From Syngnathus acus (lineage: Eukaryota; Chordata; Actinopteri; Syngnathiformes; Syngnathidae): a DNA stretch of 64,000 bases. The translations under genes and the position numbers were made by a program. The first letter of the stretch is position 1, and each line of letters starts with the position of its first letter. Under the pieces are notes generated by a model. That model saw only the letters and a list, made by a program, of their open reading frames with translations, did no database searches and had not been told where the DNA came from. The stretch is from positions 8,426,501-8,490,500 of the forward strand of contig NC_051094.1 in NCBI RefSeq assembly GCF_901709675.1, written 5' to 3'. This document shows, piece after piece, positions 13,101 to 28,100 of the stretch.

Positions 13101-16100
13101 GTGGCGTGTCTTTGATGCCGGGACCTCTGTATGTTTGAGGCTGGCACTTTTGAAAATCTCCAAATTTCTGTGTGGCAGACATAAAAAATGTTGATGACAT
13201 GGAAAATTCTACTATGTCAGTATATGTGGATTTTGGCCAGCAAGGGTTAAAGTTGCTTGAAAGCTTGGCGCTTAAACTTTCTGACTGCGACTCAGTTCAA
13301 TGTAGAATTACTGCTTCATTCTTACGATTGACGTAAAACTCTGGAAATTCACAAATAAAAAAACAATATGTGTGCATATTCCAAAGCATATATGTGTGTT
13401 CCATTTTTCTTTTAACAAATGTAGCCAAGTTAAGCCTTAATGTTGAAGCTGAGTCGAATTTTGTGTGAAGTGTAGAAGGAGGTCACAGCAGGGTGTTATG
13501 CTAAGTAAGCTGCTGCTGCTGCTGCTACAACATTTAGAATTGGAACATGCTTGGCTCTCACTCTCAAGTATTCATCTCATGGGCTAGATCTTTGTGCTCC
13601 CATATGGATTTCTTTTTTCAGGGTCTTTCTGATCTTCTCTCTCAGTGTGTCACATAACGGACCTGGGAGACTTTCATATTTACGGGATGGATCCTGAGGA
13701 CAAATGCTTCTCATGATAGAACAGAATATGAGTTGAACTATGTTGGACTCATGCTCGTGTCCTGAACTTGATTAAAAATATAAAATCTGGAGATGAAAGA
13801 ACAAAAAGGCAAGATTAGCGATTTTTATTATGATAAATATTATTGTTGACTCATCGACAAATCAATCGATTTAACCCAATTTAGTACTTGGAGATAAACC
13901 AAGCTTCAATTTCCTCCTACTCCTTTTCAGACCGGCCGTTAATAATATTAGATATTTAGATTGTAATATTTTCATTCCTTCGTTTTTTTGTACTACTTGT
14001 TCAAAATAAAAAGTTCAACCAATGTCAATCAAAAGTAAAATCAACAAGGCAGTGCTGGTCTTCATCTTTAATGTGAGATTGCAAATGAATTTTGCAAGAT
14101 TATGTATTATTATATATTGATCATTTGACTATTGACCGCATCTGCTTGCTACCTTTATTTAAAAAAAGTCATTTCCCTTTATAGTTGCCTGTTTCTTTAC
14201 CCAGCAGCGGCAGCAGCAGCCAGGATAAGTGTTGGTTCCAAATATGAATTTGATTAGATGTGAGTCAGAGGGTACACAAACACTTCAATATGAAGGAGAG
14301 AAAGGTCAGGCGGGGATCTTAGGGCTGGTTCACCCCCTCCACTTACTCACCTCATACTCATGACGACAAGGCAAACTGGAAACCTTGACCCTGGTTGAAG
14401 TTGTAATTAATGATAAGTGGTCATAACACGGATTACCGGGTTAGGCCATACGATTGTGTCGATTGTATCCAACAAAAAAAAGCCTGAATTTACAGTTTGT
14501 TTAATTGCAAGAAGCCATAATTCTCTCATTTTATTCTGTCAAATATGGAGGATTCTTAACCTTGAACAGTTCCCCCGCCTCTAATCCTTAAAGCTTATCT
14601 AGGCTCTGTATTTTGACTGTCTGTCAGTCCACTTCCACATAGCTGAGAGCTTTTTATCAAGTGGGAAAATTTCAAATTAACAACCAGGCAGCAGTGCGAG
14701 CTAGGCCAGTGTTTTCCAATCCTTTTTCTGGTGTCTTTTAAGGAAATTAGCAGCAATGGTGTTAACGTTTGGTCGATATTAAATTCGACAAGGTGCCTTC
14801 AAGTGTTACTTTGCATTCGGCTTATCAGTCCTCTTCCAGCTCTACCCAATGTTGCTGTGTGTTTAATAAAAAAAGAGATAGGACTCGGAGAGAGAGAGGA
14901 GCTTGATGCCTGATTTATGTCTGTATGGTTACTATGCATTTAAATCAAGTTTGGAGGCAGGGATGGAATTCACCCCTTCTTTGTTTTTCAAAAATACTTT
15001 GCCGTTACCTTTCTTCTCTGCCCCTTTATGTTCGATCTCACTGTTTCATGTGCTGATATGTCACTATGAATTTTTGGAAAATAAGTGTACGGTCAAAACT
15101 TACAATCTATCCATAATGCCATTTTTAAAATACATTTACTTCCATTATTTTGTTGTTGAGAAAAAGAGATGTATCATCTGCCAACAGATGTTTCCCAACA
15201 TTGCAAAAGCCAATAAAAACGTTTTCCATTCTACCAGTATCAGGTAATTTAATTATTTCAAATGTATACAATTAATTAATTCGCATCTGCAATTGTTTTT
15301 TTTTTTCTTCCACCTGCAATAGTTTTACTTTTATGGGCATATTGAAATTTCGATTAGCTTGGAATTCAATTAAACTGCCAGACATGAAAGGTTCATTGTT
15401 GTAGATTCTCTCCCTACTGCGTATTTTATATTTGTTTCAAAGAAAGGCGAGTTTGATTTTGAACAGTGAATGACTCTTACATTGGTTTATTATTATTAGT
15501 ATACCATTACGTGCACAAGGGACTAATGCACATTGCATCATGGAGCATCTTGTATGTTCTAATCTTGTATGTTCTAATTTATAAATATAATATATCCATC
15601 TGAGTATCATGCCAATTGACTTATCCTTCTTGTGCTTTTTGTGCAGGTTAGCATTATATGTGTACGAGTACCTGCTGCATGTAGGAGCCCAGAAGTCAGC
15701 ACAGACTTTCCTCTCAGAGGTAAGTCATTAAGCATGACGTCTCGGAGCTGGCATCTCTTCTATGACATCACTCTCTAAGCTCTTCAAAAGTTCCATTTTG
15801 TCCTTTGTGGTTACCTTTCATCCTTCCCCCCGCTTCCTTGCATCCTTATCTCTTCTTCCATTACTCTTTCACGGATGCAAGTGTGTCCTTGCTGTAATTC
15901 AGTTGAGGTAAAAAGGTGATAAGGTGGAAAGGAGGTCAGTAGATTGCGGTGGCTCGGCCTAAATAACAGCAAATTACCATTTTAGAGGACACTGGATGGA
16001 GGCTTGCCGTAAGAGAACAAAGAGACGGAGCATGGAAACGGTTACATCATCCGCCGGCACCAATTCTCATCATTCTAACTTTGTGTGTGCACATGCGCAA

Positions 16101-19100
16101 AAACGAGGATGGAGGATGAAAAGGACATGCGGCATCAATTGTGGGAATACATTAGCTAAGAGTGCAACAAGTGTAAACACAACTAGCACACGAGCTCAGC
16201 CCAATGAGGTGACGCAAAACACAATTTTTAAGGACCGTAATCGTCATTTTTATCATCCAAAAAAATAGTAGATGGATAATTAGAATTTTCTAATTACACT
16301 GCACAATGACAAAGTCAGAGACGTATCTTAATTGTTGTGAGTATAATATAAATATATATATTTTTTGTCTAAACACATTTCTACTACAGTAGCTTTTTTA
16401 CAGATGCATGATTTGCTTCCATTGTTTTCCACTTGAGTAACTATTTGTCACAGCGCATTCCACAATAATGTTGCGAATCAACAATCGTCTTTGCTGGAGT
16501 TGTTGAAACATGCAAGTACGAGAGACACTTCCTTCCTCACCCCCCCTCAAGCTTCAAAGCAAAGCATTCCTTTAAGAGTCTTGTCTGACCTGCAAGTGAG
16601 GTCAGGACACTCTAACTAAAATTGCAGTGTTCCACTCTTTCCTGTTATCTCTCTTGCTTCCATTAAAACAGATGACTCAGTCTTCTTTTATCCATATCAA
16701 ATGTTTGGATCATTTCGAAATCACCAAGACAATTTAGGTTTTTCAGAAATAGACCGGCGACGATGATGATGATCATGTTGATGCAGACTTTTAGAGTGTC
16801 TGTGTCTTTAAATGCACGGTGTGTGGATATATATCACCTTCAAGTATACAGGTTGACGTCATTGCCGTGTTAGTCAATGACCTTCACTGAGTCGTTGCAT
16901 AGAGGACTGTATATCCCAAGTGATTTGTGCGCCTGAACTCCCTCTGCACCTTTCTGGCGCGGCCACGGACTTTTCAAGAGACGACGATAAATCCTCCCTC
17001 TCGAATTTGTTAGTTACTTTTTCCGCACTTAAAAAGCAGGCACGGAGTAGGTTCTCGAAGTCCTTTTTTTTTTTTTTTAATTGGGCAAAGACAATACTAC
17101 CTGATTGACACACAGGTATTTATTTTAAATAGGGAACATGAAAAGTATTTACACCAAAAATGCTAGGATGGCAGTAATTTGCTTTTTTTTTTTTTAACTA
17201 AATGGAGAGACGATTAAAACTAGAGATGGTTAAGTTTAAGAGAAAATGCGCAATATCATTGTATTTCATTCATCAACACAACAGTTCCTTTGAATCATTG
17301 TTGGAATAAATTCTATGAATCAATTATTATTATTCTCCTTCTTAATATAATTTAGAAAGCATACACACTAAGCACACACACGCACGATTGTAAAACCTCA
17401 AAAAGCAGCCATTTCTTGGAAATGTTTTTCACTATGAAGCGCTCCAAATAGAAAAGAAGACAAAGAGACTAAAGAGGGATCTATGAATAATAGGATGTGT
17501 GTTTAGGCTGTTTAAATGTGCTTCTCAGGCTGCTACATGTCTATTACCTCATCTTATCCCAACACACCCTCGGGTAGTTGTGACTAGACAGAGATCGCAG
17601 ACAGACTGACCTATCCCCCCCCCCCCCCCCCCCCATCCACCCCGTCTCTCTCTGTCTCTTTCATAAAATAATGTAATGTAACAATATGTCTGGTGGACCC
17701 CCCCCCCCCCCCCCCATGTTAACTAAAGCAACTTGTTCTACTTCCCGCTTTGTCTAGATCCGATGGGAGAAGAACATCACGTTAGGAGAACCTCCAGGGT
17801 TTCTCCACTCTTGGTGGTGGTAAGTTATTGTCTATTAATTCAAATATAAACAATTCAATTGTATGAACTATTGTTGTCATCTGATGGATGTTCGACTGTG
17901 TTGCGTGTTGCAGTGTTTTCTGGGACCTGTACTGTGCAGCCCCAGAGAGAAGAGACACCTGTGAGCACTCCAGTGAGGCCAAGGCCTTCCACGACTACGT
18001 GAGTTAACAGTCTCTCGTTGTTTATTTACTACACATGATGCAAAGTTATTTGGGGGGCGGGAACGTTGATCGTGGCTTAACCTTGCACAAATTGGCGGGA
18101 AAAGCTCAACTTATTATGGCCATTCCACTTGCTGCAATGTTTGTCATCCAGCATCTGGAATAAAAGCGAGGAAGTGAATTTCAGATTCCAGAACCAATGT
18201 CAAAGAGAGCGCACACACTCTACGTGTGCTTTTTGCTCAAAGGAAGTTTTAGGAGGACAAATGCATCGATGGTATTCAGTGCCCTGTTCGTTTTGACTAT
18301 TTTCCAGTCTGACTCATCACATTTGTCCAAACTGGGCTTTATTGAGATGTATAGTAGCAAGTGCACAGGTCAGGACTTTCTGCCTACCCCAGCGGGATCT
18401 TCCTGTTCTCCGCATCTCCTTCCTACTCTGCCTTATCCCTCCTTCTTTTACTCTTGCCATCCTGCAGAGCTGCAGCAGGCTCTCAACTTGCGCGATTATG
18501 TGTGTGCGCCTGCTCGGCTGCTTGTGTGCGCGCAGGCAGGTGATGCTTGCTGATGATCGGCGTGATGAATAGTCATTCCAAGGACGAGGCGGCTATGTGA
18601 TAATGTCATCCTGTGGCTGCAGGGATGGAAGCTGGAGGGCAGCGTAACCTCCCTTCTCAGGAACAGGAAAGAAGATAGAATGGTGAAAAGATGGATAGAA
18701 TGAGAGCGATGATGAGCATGAACACAGAAATATGATTCACCAAAACTCACAATGAAAAGAAAGATGCAGTCACGAAAAATGGCTCACACACTATAATCAT
18801 GTATCGTCTTTGTCAACAACTTCGTTTTTCCATTTTCTTCAAGCACGTAACTAGAAAGGTACAATTGGACTGCGGTCACTTTCAATCAACACTGCCGCTG
18901 GGATCCGATGAGAGGTCCGACTCAGATACTGTAATCGCTATTGTGGCCACATTGTTTTGATGTCTTCTTTTCTGTCGTTTCTTTACTTTGACACTGATTT
19001 GAATCAGACCTTGCCAATGTAATTACCTGCAGCTAATTTGTGATTGAAGTTCTAATTAATATCGCTGTGAATGTTTTTGGAGTTTATCCGTGTTATCTTT

Positions 19101-22100
19101 TTCTTCTTTCCTAGGGCTCATTTTTGTCAGCATTTTGAATAAGAATATCAGTGTTTGGAAATGACATCATTAAGTGTTATAGAATACGTTGTACACCCGT
19201 GATGGCTTTACTTCCAGGGTAAGACAGAACAGTGAAAGTGAGTGAAATGAGATGCAATGTTATTGATTTTTAACTTCAGCGATGGCTTCTCAGGCATCAG
19301 ATTTGCCGTTTGCAGTTCTGTTAAGTGCTTTGTAAATTGTATTCTCAAAAGTAAATGAATGGATTCCATTTGCGAGAGGCCATGATGTCATAAAAACAAG
19401 TTCTTTTTCAATGCTGTATCCACATGTGGCCTTATCGAAGAGGTCAGTCTCAGAGTTGGCATTTACAAATGTTGTCGTAGAGCTAGTTTGTAATGTAAAC
19501 GTGAAGCAAGTTAGCAGGTTCTGCTGGAATGGAAAAATGAGAGTGATACCCAACTCCTGAATCGAGGAGATTATCAGAGTGTGACACTCGTACTGGTTGC
19601 GCCGTGCACCCCCTGATAAGAACGTCCTTCATAACGGATGTGTGCTGTTGGTTGAAAACATATACCCAAGAAAAAGGACATGTTTAAAAAGAAAAGAGTA
19701 TGTCTTTGAGGAAGATAATAAATTAGAATTTGCAGATGGACGAGCATTTTTTCCATTCCTCTGAAACCATATGAATGTTAATTACTTCATTTTATGCGCA
19801 ACAAACTTGTGAATAACTAATTTTGAAACTGGAACTCAAGGATGATAAGAAGTTTGGCTGTTGCGCAATGGTAAAAAAAAAGGGGCGCTCAAAACAATAT
19901 TAACATTTCTAAATGTGAAGACAATTTATAATTTTGGTACAAAGTTGAACAAGAAACCTGAAGTACATAATTGCTTTAACGGGCCACATAAAATAATGTG
20001 GGGGCCAGATCGAGCCCCCGGTCCTTGGGTTTGACAAATTGAGAATTGACAAGTTAGCCCTTAAAAATTAAATTGCTGAATGAACTGTTAATTTCTCTTC
20101 TGAATTTTCAAAATTGTTGACGTAAAGTCAGCTGACGTACGGTATAGTTCACCTGCAACCTCGTTTAGGATAAGCAGTATAGAAATACATTGAGGTGGTA
20201 AATAGGCAGTAGTGGTCTGCTTGTTATCATTATACAACATCAGTGTGGGAGATGGCAGACACGCGGCAGTTAGAAACGACCAGAGGAGCTCACGAGGCAG
20301 AGAGCATCCCACTTTGATGAGAAAGCAATGGCTCACACTGCCCAGCCTTATATATATGTATTTTCTGGATGTGCATTCAAACTAAATAACAGGTTGGCTA
20401 GGTTATACATTGTGTATATTCTCTTATATGTGGCAAAGATGCTTTTTGTAATCTAAACCAAAATATTTTGGCACAATTTTGAATAAACTGTTCCCGTTAA
20501 ATTGGTAACATTATTCCAGAATTTACCTAAAAAAAAAAAAAAAAATCACTTTCACAGCAGGATTCCATTGAAAAAAAAAAAGAGCATATCAAATTCAGTT
20601 GTTTTAAAATATTAATGCTTTCCACCAAGACAGCAGACCAGACTTTCCAACAGCTTCGTACTCCAGGCTGTTAGGATCCTGAACTCGCTCCCCCTTTCAG
20701 CGTAGCGTCCTGTTCTTGCTGTATGCTCACTGGCTCGGTTTTGCCCCTCATATTCAATGGGTTATTGGTCTGTTTTTATTCATCGCTCATTTTATTTTAT
20801 TTATTATTTATTATTTATGGTTTGTGCCTACTTGTTTTTGTTTTGTGTCGCCTACTTGTATGTCTCGTCACCGTGGGATGGAGGAAACGGAATTTCGGTT
20901 TCTTTGTGTGTCTTGACGTATGAAGGGATTGACAATAAAGCTGACTTTGACTTTGACTTTTGACTTTGAAAGATGGTCAGACTTACAATTGTGTTGCTGT
21001 TTTGTGTGTCTGAAATTGCCACCGCTTCTTTGGAAATGTCAAAACATATTAGATGGTTTCCCATAACATTGACTTCTTAGAACGCACAAGCTAGTCAGTC
21101 AGTAGATAAACAATTTGAAGATAAATTCTTTTGTATTACCAATAAACCATAGCAGACACTTTGCAAAGGAATTAGATGATCCCGAAAATATTGCAGTCTT
21201 TAATCCAATTCAGAGCTTTTAAGGTCTCAATGTTTGTGCAGTTGTCAAACTAGACACATTGTATACATTGTATTGTATATTGATTTTTCTTTCTTTCTTT
21301 TCCGTCACTATTGTAATGATCAAGATCCTGTTTGGGAGCATAACAGAAAATATAGACCCTGAACATTGACCTGATTGTGTTTGTTGTGTTGTGAGAATTA
21401 GAGAACCTGATGTCTCAAAGTATTGTTGCGAGCAAACTGCTTCCAAGCAGTTGTGAAGCAAAAGGGGGGGGGGGTCGGAGACCCCCAGTCTGTTTCCAAG
21501 GAAACAGAGCCGTCTCTCCTCTTCTCTCCATCCTCCAGTGTTCCTTGGCACTGTTGAGAAAGAGGAGGAGGGAGATGTGCAGGTGACTCACTGTAGCATC
21601 ATCGCCATGGCAATGAGTGAGGAGGGAGCGATGGGGCAAAAAATAACATGAAAAACTCCGTAGTTGGAGCTGAGGTGGAAATGGTTTTCACCATTTCTTT
21701 TTTCCAACTTCTTTTTTTACTGGTAGCCTTCCCTTCTTTTATGACCACTTGCATTTCTCCTTCCTGTTGCCTTGAGTCTTAACTAGTCTGCTAGTCACCG
21801 AGGGGCCCGGTTTTACACTGAGTCATATCGCATGCGTGTTTGAACATGTTGGGGATGGCTGTGTTTTTGGCTGCTTGCTGACGCCGTGCTCCCCCTCAAC
21901 TGACACGTGGGCACGCCATACACTGGAGGAGAGAGCTTACTGGAACTGAAGGGAAACAAAAAGCTGTACCAATGACAAGACAGTTAGGCACAAAGAGTTG
22001 TCAACCAAAAATCAAAGATTAAAATATCCAGTGAAAACATAACTACCAAAAGTGTCTGTTAGAGCAATAAGAAATCAGTTTGTCTGGCCTTGCTGTCTGG

Positions 22101-25100
22101 ATTTTGTTTATTCTGGCTACGCTAGCTTCATCCCACATTCTATAAACATACACGTAATAGTGTAATTTGTGCGTGTTATTTTGGTTATCGAAATGGGAGG
22201 GAGGACATTTTACAGTCGAAATGATGTAAGGATACTGTACAGTATTGTGTAAAAACACAATAATGAATAAATGAAATAAAGTGTAATGGGGTGAATTAAA
22301 ATACATCATTTATTAACTAGATGAAAAAGAAGTTGAACTAAAATCTGTCCAAGGCAGAAATGAAACCAGCGCCTCCAAAGAACAGCTCATCTGCGCTAAC
22401 CAAGGTCTTGCTGAAAAGGGCTTTGTATAGCAGAAACAATGTGTTAACCATCACGTTGAATGCGGACTGTATCATAAATTCAAAAGACTTTATTTGATGT
22501 GAAATGACACTGAAATATATTTAATCAAATGGGTAAAACCCATTTGCACTCAGAAGGTTGAAAATGACCATGACTAGTAAGGCTTTTATTTATTTGACTT
22601 TTTATTTGTTTCAAAGTAGGTTTTCAAACTTAGCGGTTAGAGTTAGGGTAGAGGTTTGGGTTAGTGTTAGGGTTAAATCAAGGTTAGGATTAGGGTTAGA
22701 GGTTGACAGCAACAATTATCACGACACAATCGTACTGTTATGACTACAATTTATTTTCATGACAGTGTATAACACAGCATGACACAGCATTCTCTTCATC
22801 CCAAAGTGTGTCTGTAATCTTCCTCCTCTCCGCTCTGTTGCGCCTCTCCCTCTTATCTCCCCCGTAGCGTGGTGAAACCAAGTGAGATAGAGACTTGTGC
22901 TGAAGTGTGACTCTCCAGCACCACACTGGCTATCATTTTCAGCCCGTTGCGTGTATCTGACAGCGCATCAGCCTGCAGCACCACCTCACATCTCACAATG
23001 GGCCGTCACTGGCCAGAGATGTTTACAAGGGTCGATAATGACATCAGTGATAAACAAGTGCTATACCCCCACCCCGGCCGGCTGAGTAGCTGATAGCGTC
23101 CTACCTGTAATCGCCTCGTGAACCCGTGTAGATTAGCATTGCATTGCCATTATAGGTTGATAATCAGCTATAATGGCAGCACAAGGGGATCATTTTCACC
23201 TCAAGGTGATAAAAAGGGAGAAAATGGGAGAACTGAAGAGACACAATTGCCAGGCCAGGATATATTTTGTGACTGAAATCAATTGAAATCTTATCCCGTC
23301 TGTTTTTCTTTCTAACTTTCTATTCACTATGAATTCAGGCTACCAAATGTCTACTAAATGTTTCTTGTTTGATCATTTTTTTTGGCACTGCTATGTTGAA
23401 CAAAACTTTAAAGATGAATGCTGAAATATTTCATTATTCCATTGAACAATAAACAGACAAATGACAACCAGCCCAAGAGCTAAATGGTAGTATTACTATT
23501 GAATTTTTTGTTTTTTTTGCAAATGATAACTACATAAGCAAGCACTGTATTTAATAGTTATACATTGCTCACTAGAATAATTGGAACACCCCACTGTAAC
23601 AGAGTATTTCAGTGAGAATAAAATAAAGATATGAACGATCAATGGAAACAAAAAGAATTAAACCACCGGGAACTGGATTCAGAATCCCATTCACTCACTC
23701 ACAAGTGTAAAAATAGATTGCAGACTGTGAGTTTCCTCAATGCAACTCATAATCATTGGAAATGTGTTTGTCGGTGGATGTGACATAATTCACAGTTGTC
23801 CGATTAGATTCGGGTCTGAAGAACGAGTGGGTCAGTCAATCGTGCCGAAGCTGTCCTCATTCACAACTGTTGACACATTCTGGCCACGTGAGGCTAGGCA
23901 TTGTCACTTTTATTTTCCATATTATATTTATTATATTAATTCATTCATTCATTTATTTTGCCATGTTGTATATAATAGCTCAAGAACTAAAATGCACCCC
24001 AAAAGTAAAACTAAAATTGAATGTTTTTCTTGTGTGGGTTATTGTTGTTATTGCCTGTAGCGTCTGACTTGTGTTGCTTACAAAAAAGATGTTTGACTGC
24101 CAGAGGGCAGTTTAATTCTAAAAAGGGAGTTTACTGTGGATTTGGGAGCATGGTGAAATATTTCTCATCACCACAGGAGATTGGGGAATTTATACAATTA
24201 ATCTACAATGCATTCATCATCGTTCTCCTTTGAGTGTGTGTTTGTGCATGTGTTTGTTGGTGTGTCAAACTTGTAACATCTCCTCTTTCCATCCTACTCC
24301 CTCTCATGCTCAGGAAGTGGACTAATGGCATTTTAGAGGATGGTGGGAGCGGTAAAGAGGGAGGAGGGATGGAGTTCCTTCCTGTGTGGTGTGTTGTTTG
24401 GAGATCTTTTCTCTTGCAACCTTCACACTCAACCTTCCACAAGCAATGTTTTGTTGAAAGTGTTTGTATGGTTTTCTACCAAACACTGCACCGTCATGGG
24501 TGTCGCTTTGATTGAGGTGCTGCCCAAGACGATGCACTCACTTGCGACTTTGTGTCGTAATGCTGGAAAGGGTGCAACATCAAATCCACATTCATTTTCT
24601 GCTGACTTTAGATGTTGATAGGCTTTAATAATTCAAATGAAAGCACAAACTATCAGCAAACTCCAAACATGTTACAGCGCAGTAAACACAACGCTCTTTG
24701 AACTTTCCACCAACTTCCAATCAAATCAAAAGTGCCTGACAATTTATTTCAACAAATGTAGTTTCCACTTCTCCCCGACTTCTCTTGATGGACAAGGCAA
24801 ATTGCTAGATGCGCCTGCCTCTCAATGAGCTGATGTTAATGCGGCTCTTGAATGTGGATGAGGCTCAGCCAGCAAATAACTGCCATTATTCTTATGTCAT
24901 TTTATTTGGTTTCCTAATCAATTGAGCTGATTAAAATGTTTTTTTGTAACAGGAACAACACTTGAGCTTCATATAACTTACAGCTACAAACACTGATAAA
25001 ATTGTGCATATGTACACATTAACGTTTCCCATTTAACAATACAATAGTAGAATTTGACAACAATGAAACGATTGGTAGGAAAACAAGACCACTTTTTGGA

Positions 25101-28100
25101 GAGGAGGGGGAAAAAAAGACAAAACGGAGACAGAGAGAGAGAGATGAGAATATTTGACATTCCACTCACGCAGTGTCTCATAGTGTTGCTCACTAAAGCA
25201 GAATGGAAATGATTCCGCATTTTCTCTCACGCACACACTAAATGTGTCAGCCATGCATATTAGTGAGGTACACGAGTGGTAAACATATAGCGTGTGTTAT
25301 CTCATTGGGTATTACTGGGACATAGCACTGATTGGATTAGTGTAGTGTGAATGGAGTTTGTACTGTAGGGCTCGATTGTGTAATTGCACTGGCTTAAAAC
25401 GTGTCTCATTCCCTGCTAACCAATGTTTGCATTCTCCACGGGGAAGCGCGGGATCAGCTTGACTTTAAGTGGATTCAATCTACTGCCAAGTTTGTTTGGA
25501 AATGTCCACAAGATTGTTTGTGCCACAAAATACAATTCTAATCAAGAGGACGGGATTAACACGCTCATTTCTCACAGCTGGGAAACAACAGTTGCTCAAT
25601 CCTATAAAAATTGGTTGGCCATATTTTAATGTCAACGTATTTTGTACACTGTCAGAGAAAAAGTACAAAATCGTACAATTAGAGGTACGTTAAAAAAAAT
25701 ATTGCTTTAGTACCCTTTAGTGCTTTAGTGCTTTTTTACACATGTATCTGTACAAAAATAATTTCTGCCAGTGTTTGGTGTCTCGAGCACATCTCGTAGT
25801 TTGGCTCCGCATTAACTGATTGCAAATAAGCTAAGGTTCCCTCAGGCTGTTCTGAATTAGCTTGGCAAATAATTTGGAGGACTTGATTATGTTACACTAA
25901 AAAGTTACTTCAGACTTACTTTTTTATGGCTGTGCGACAAAAGTTACCTTTTAATGGACAATAAAGAAAGGGATCACTTGAGGAGACGGTTGAGAGAAAC
26001 TCAGTAACACTCTCGTAATGAAGTGGATTTACCAAATGAATGTTTTTAACCTTTACTGCCCATAAGTGCAAACACAGTGACACACAATATAATGCAATGT
26101 GCAAGTTGTCATTGTATTCTTCTTTGAAATTATATTATCTTCCTACTAGGGCTCTAACAATACATTATTAAACCAAATATCGTGATGTTTTAACTTGTTT
26201 CATTTGCAATGGCAAAACTGCAGAACTCGCCCCTTTCAATGTGTGCCTCCAATCCAGGTAAACACATGTAAGCGCACACAGTGCTACATGCCAAATAAGT
26301 GCCAAAATAATAAAATTATAATGTTTAAAGCAAATTTGATCCAGGCTTCAACTGTCACCATCACAAACTAATGAATAACTGCATTTATAAAGGCAATATT
26401 TTAAGTAGTGTCAAGAGTAGTTAACCACCATATAATAAAACTAGAATAAGGCAAAACTACTAGCCATTGAAGATGCCAGACATGCAGTTGCACAGGTATT
26501 TTCAGAACCATACTGTCACCTAGTGGCATGTACAGCTACTGCTGGAATTACTCTATTCTTGCATATTATATTAGGGTTGTTATGTCTGTAGGGGGACAAG
26601 AGAAAAGGCACACTTGCGGCCTGAAATCTTTGGATACTCAATGAGCTCATGTCTTAGAGATGATGGCCTGAAAGCGAGTCAACCTCAAAGTTTTGTTGCC
26701 ATTTCCCCCCAGGAATGTTTGGTTAAACTCTAAATGGTGCAACTTTTGAAGTCTCGCTGTATTGGATAAATTCTTGTTTGAAGATGAAGGTTGTTAGTCT
26801 CTGGGGCAGACAGACATCTTGGCTTGTTTTTGTTGTTCTTTTCTCTGTTCATCCATTTGAAGAAGAAAAATGCTGCTTTGTCAGCAGGTCAGGTAGATGT
26901 TCTCCTTCAGCAACCCCCCTCACACTCACACGCGAACAAACAAAAAGTGCACACTAACAAGCGCACACACACATAATCTCTGCTTTGTCCTCATTTTCCT
27001 CTCCCTCCTATTCTTGCTCTCTCTACCTCGCTCGCTCTCTGAGCATGAAGGCAAACTCAGCAAACCTCCAGGCTGCCAGACTGCTGCTGCATTCTGGGTA
27101 ATCCACGGTGCAAGAAAAAGGAGAATAAAATGGGTGACAACCCCCAAAGTTACTCTCTTGATGCTGCTCTGTGGTGCACAACACTAGTCTGTATCCATAC
27201 CAAATGTTTCCCCCAAAGCTCAGTTTGCATCAGCAGACACAAAGCGTGAACAGTGAGGAGATATAAAATAAAATGAGGAAAGATGAGGGTGGTGGGTGGA
27301 GGCGAGAAGACTCTAAGTGCCATCATTCTGCTTTTATCTTGGCCCTGATTAAACCTTGTTCCTTTGTGACCTAAAAAATCAGCTGGTGGAAACTTCAGAG
27401 AATCCAACTTTGTCCAATGCCTTCAGCAAGGGAGTGAAAGCAAGTGAAGGGATCAGAGGAACACAAAAAATAGAGTGAGCAGATAGCATAAAATACAGAC
27501 ATAAAAAAAGTTTAAAGAATAAAATAAAAAAAACATACTCACAAAAATAGCTGGTGTGCAAATGATGCAGACGATAAAATCAAATGCCGGACCGTAACAG
27601 GGTTTTTGTTCTCTTCTCTCAGAGTGCAGCAGCAGCTCCCAGCCCAGTCCTCGGGAACCTCACCCCAGGTGATGGCATGCCCGTGGGTCCGGTCCCACCA
27701 GGATTTTTCCAGGTGAGCGCTTTTTACAGTAAGCACATTAGGGCGACTCTGCTAGGTGCACATTGATTATCTGTCTTTATCAGACCATCTCAGACAACCG
27801 CATCTGACATCCAGCTCAATAACTATTATCAGCCTTTGGCAAGTTGCAGCTTTCAAAAAAGAGAGTTTAACATCTTTAGAAGAGCAGGTGAACTCTTTCT
27901 GTAGTAGAAAACACAAAACAGATGGTCACTCCCTGTAACAGAACAGACAGGACAGCCAAGTGCTGTACTGGAAGAGTAACTGGCAGCACGGACAGACGGA
28001 CAAGACAGACAATTAGGCAGGTGTACCAAAATGGTAAGGTGAGTCAGGCTTACAGGGACAGGTGAGCAAAGCGGCATCACAAGACAGGCTGACCCGCGGG

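Larger units (their letters stand above)
1224..15646 (+). other. ssbp2: ssbp2 intron 1 (14.4 kb)
   Basis: The donor gtaagt at 1224 and the acceptor at 15645-15646 are clear. I find no exon-like frame with matching splice sites inside. It contains an L2/SINE-like remnant (2889-3094), an ATT/AAT-rich simple stretch (about 7736-7800), poly-T and poly-A runs, and a candidate regulatory block (about 12530-13030). A second non-repetitive, balanced-composition stretch lies at about 11480-11720. Large first introns of transcription-cofactor genes often hold enhancers; that is only an inference here. Confidence 0.7.
17999..27622 (+). other. ssbp2: ssbp2 intron 4 (9.6 kb)
   Basis: The intron is bounded by donor gtgagt at 17999 and acceptor tctcag at 27617-27622. 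No exon is supported inside. It hosts several transposon remnants annotated separately (hAT-like fragment, LINE 3' end, short MITE), a telomere-like repeat patch, a G10 run near 21464, and simple repeats. A motif pair tcacct-ca-aggtga sits at 23196-23209. Confidence 0.7.
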
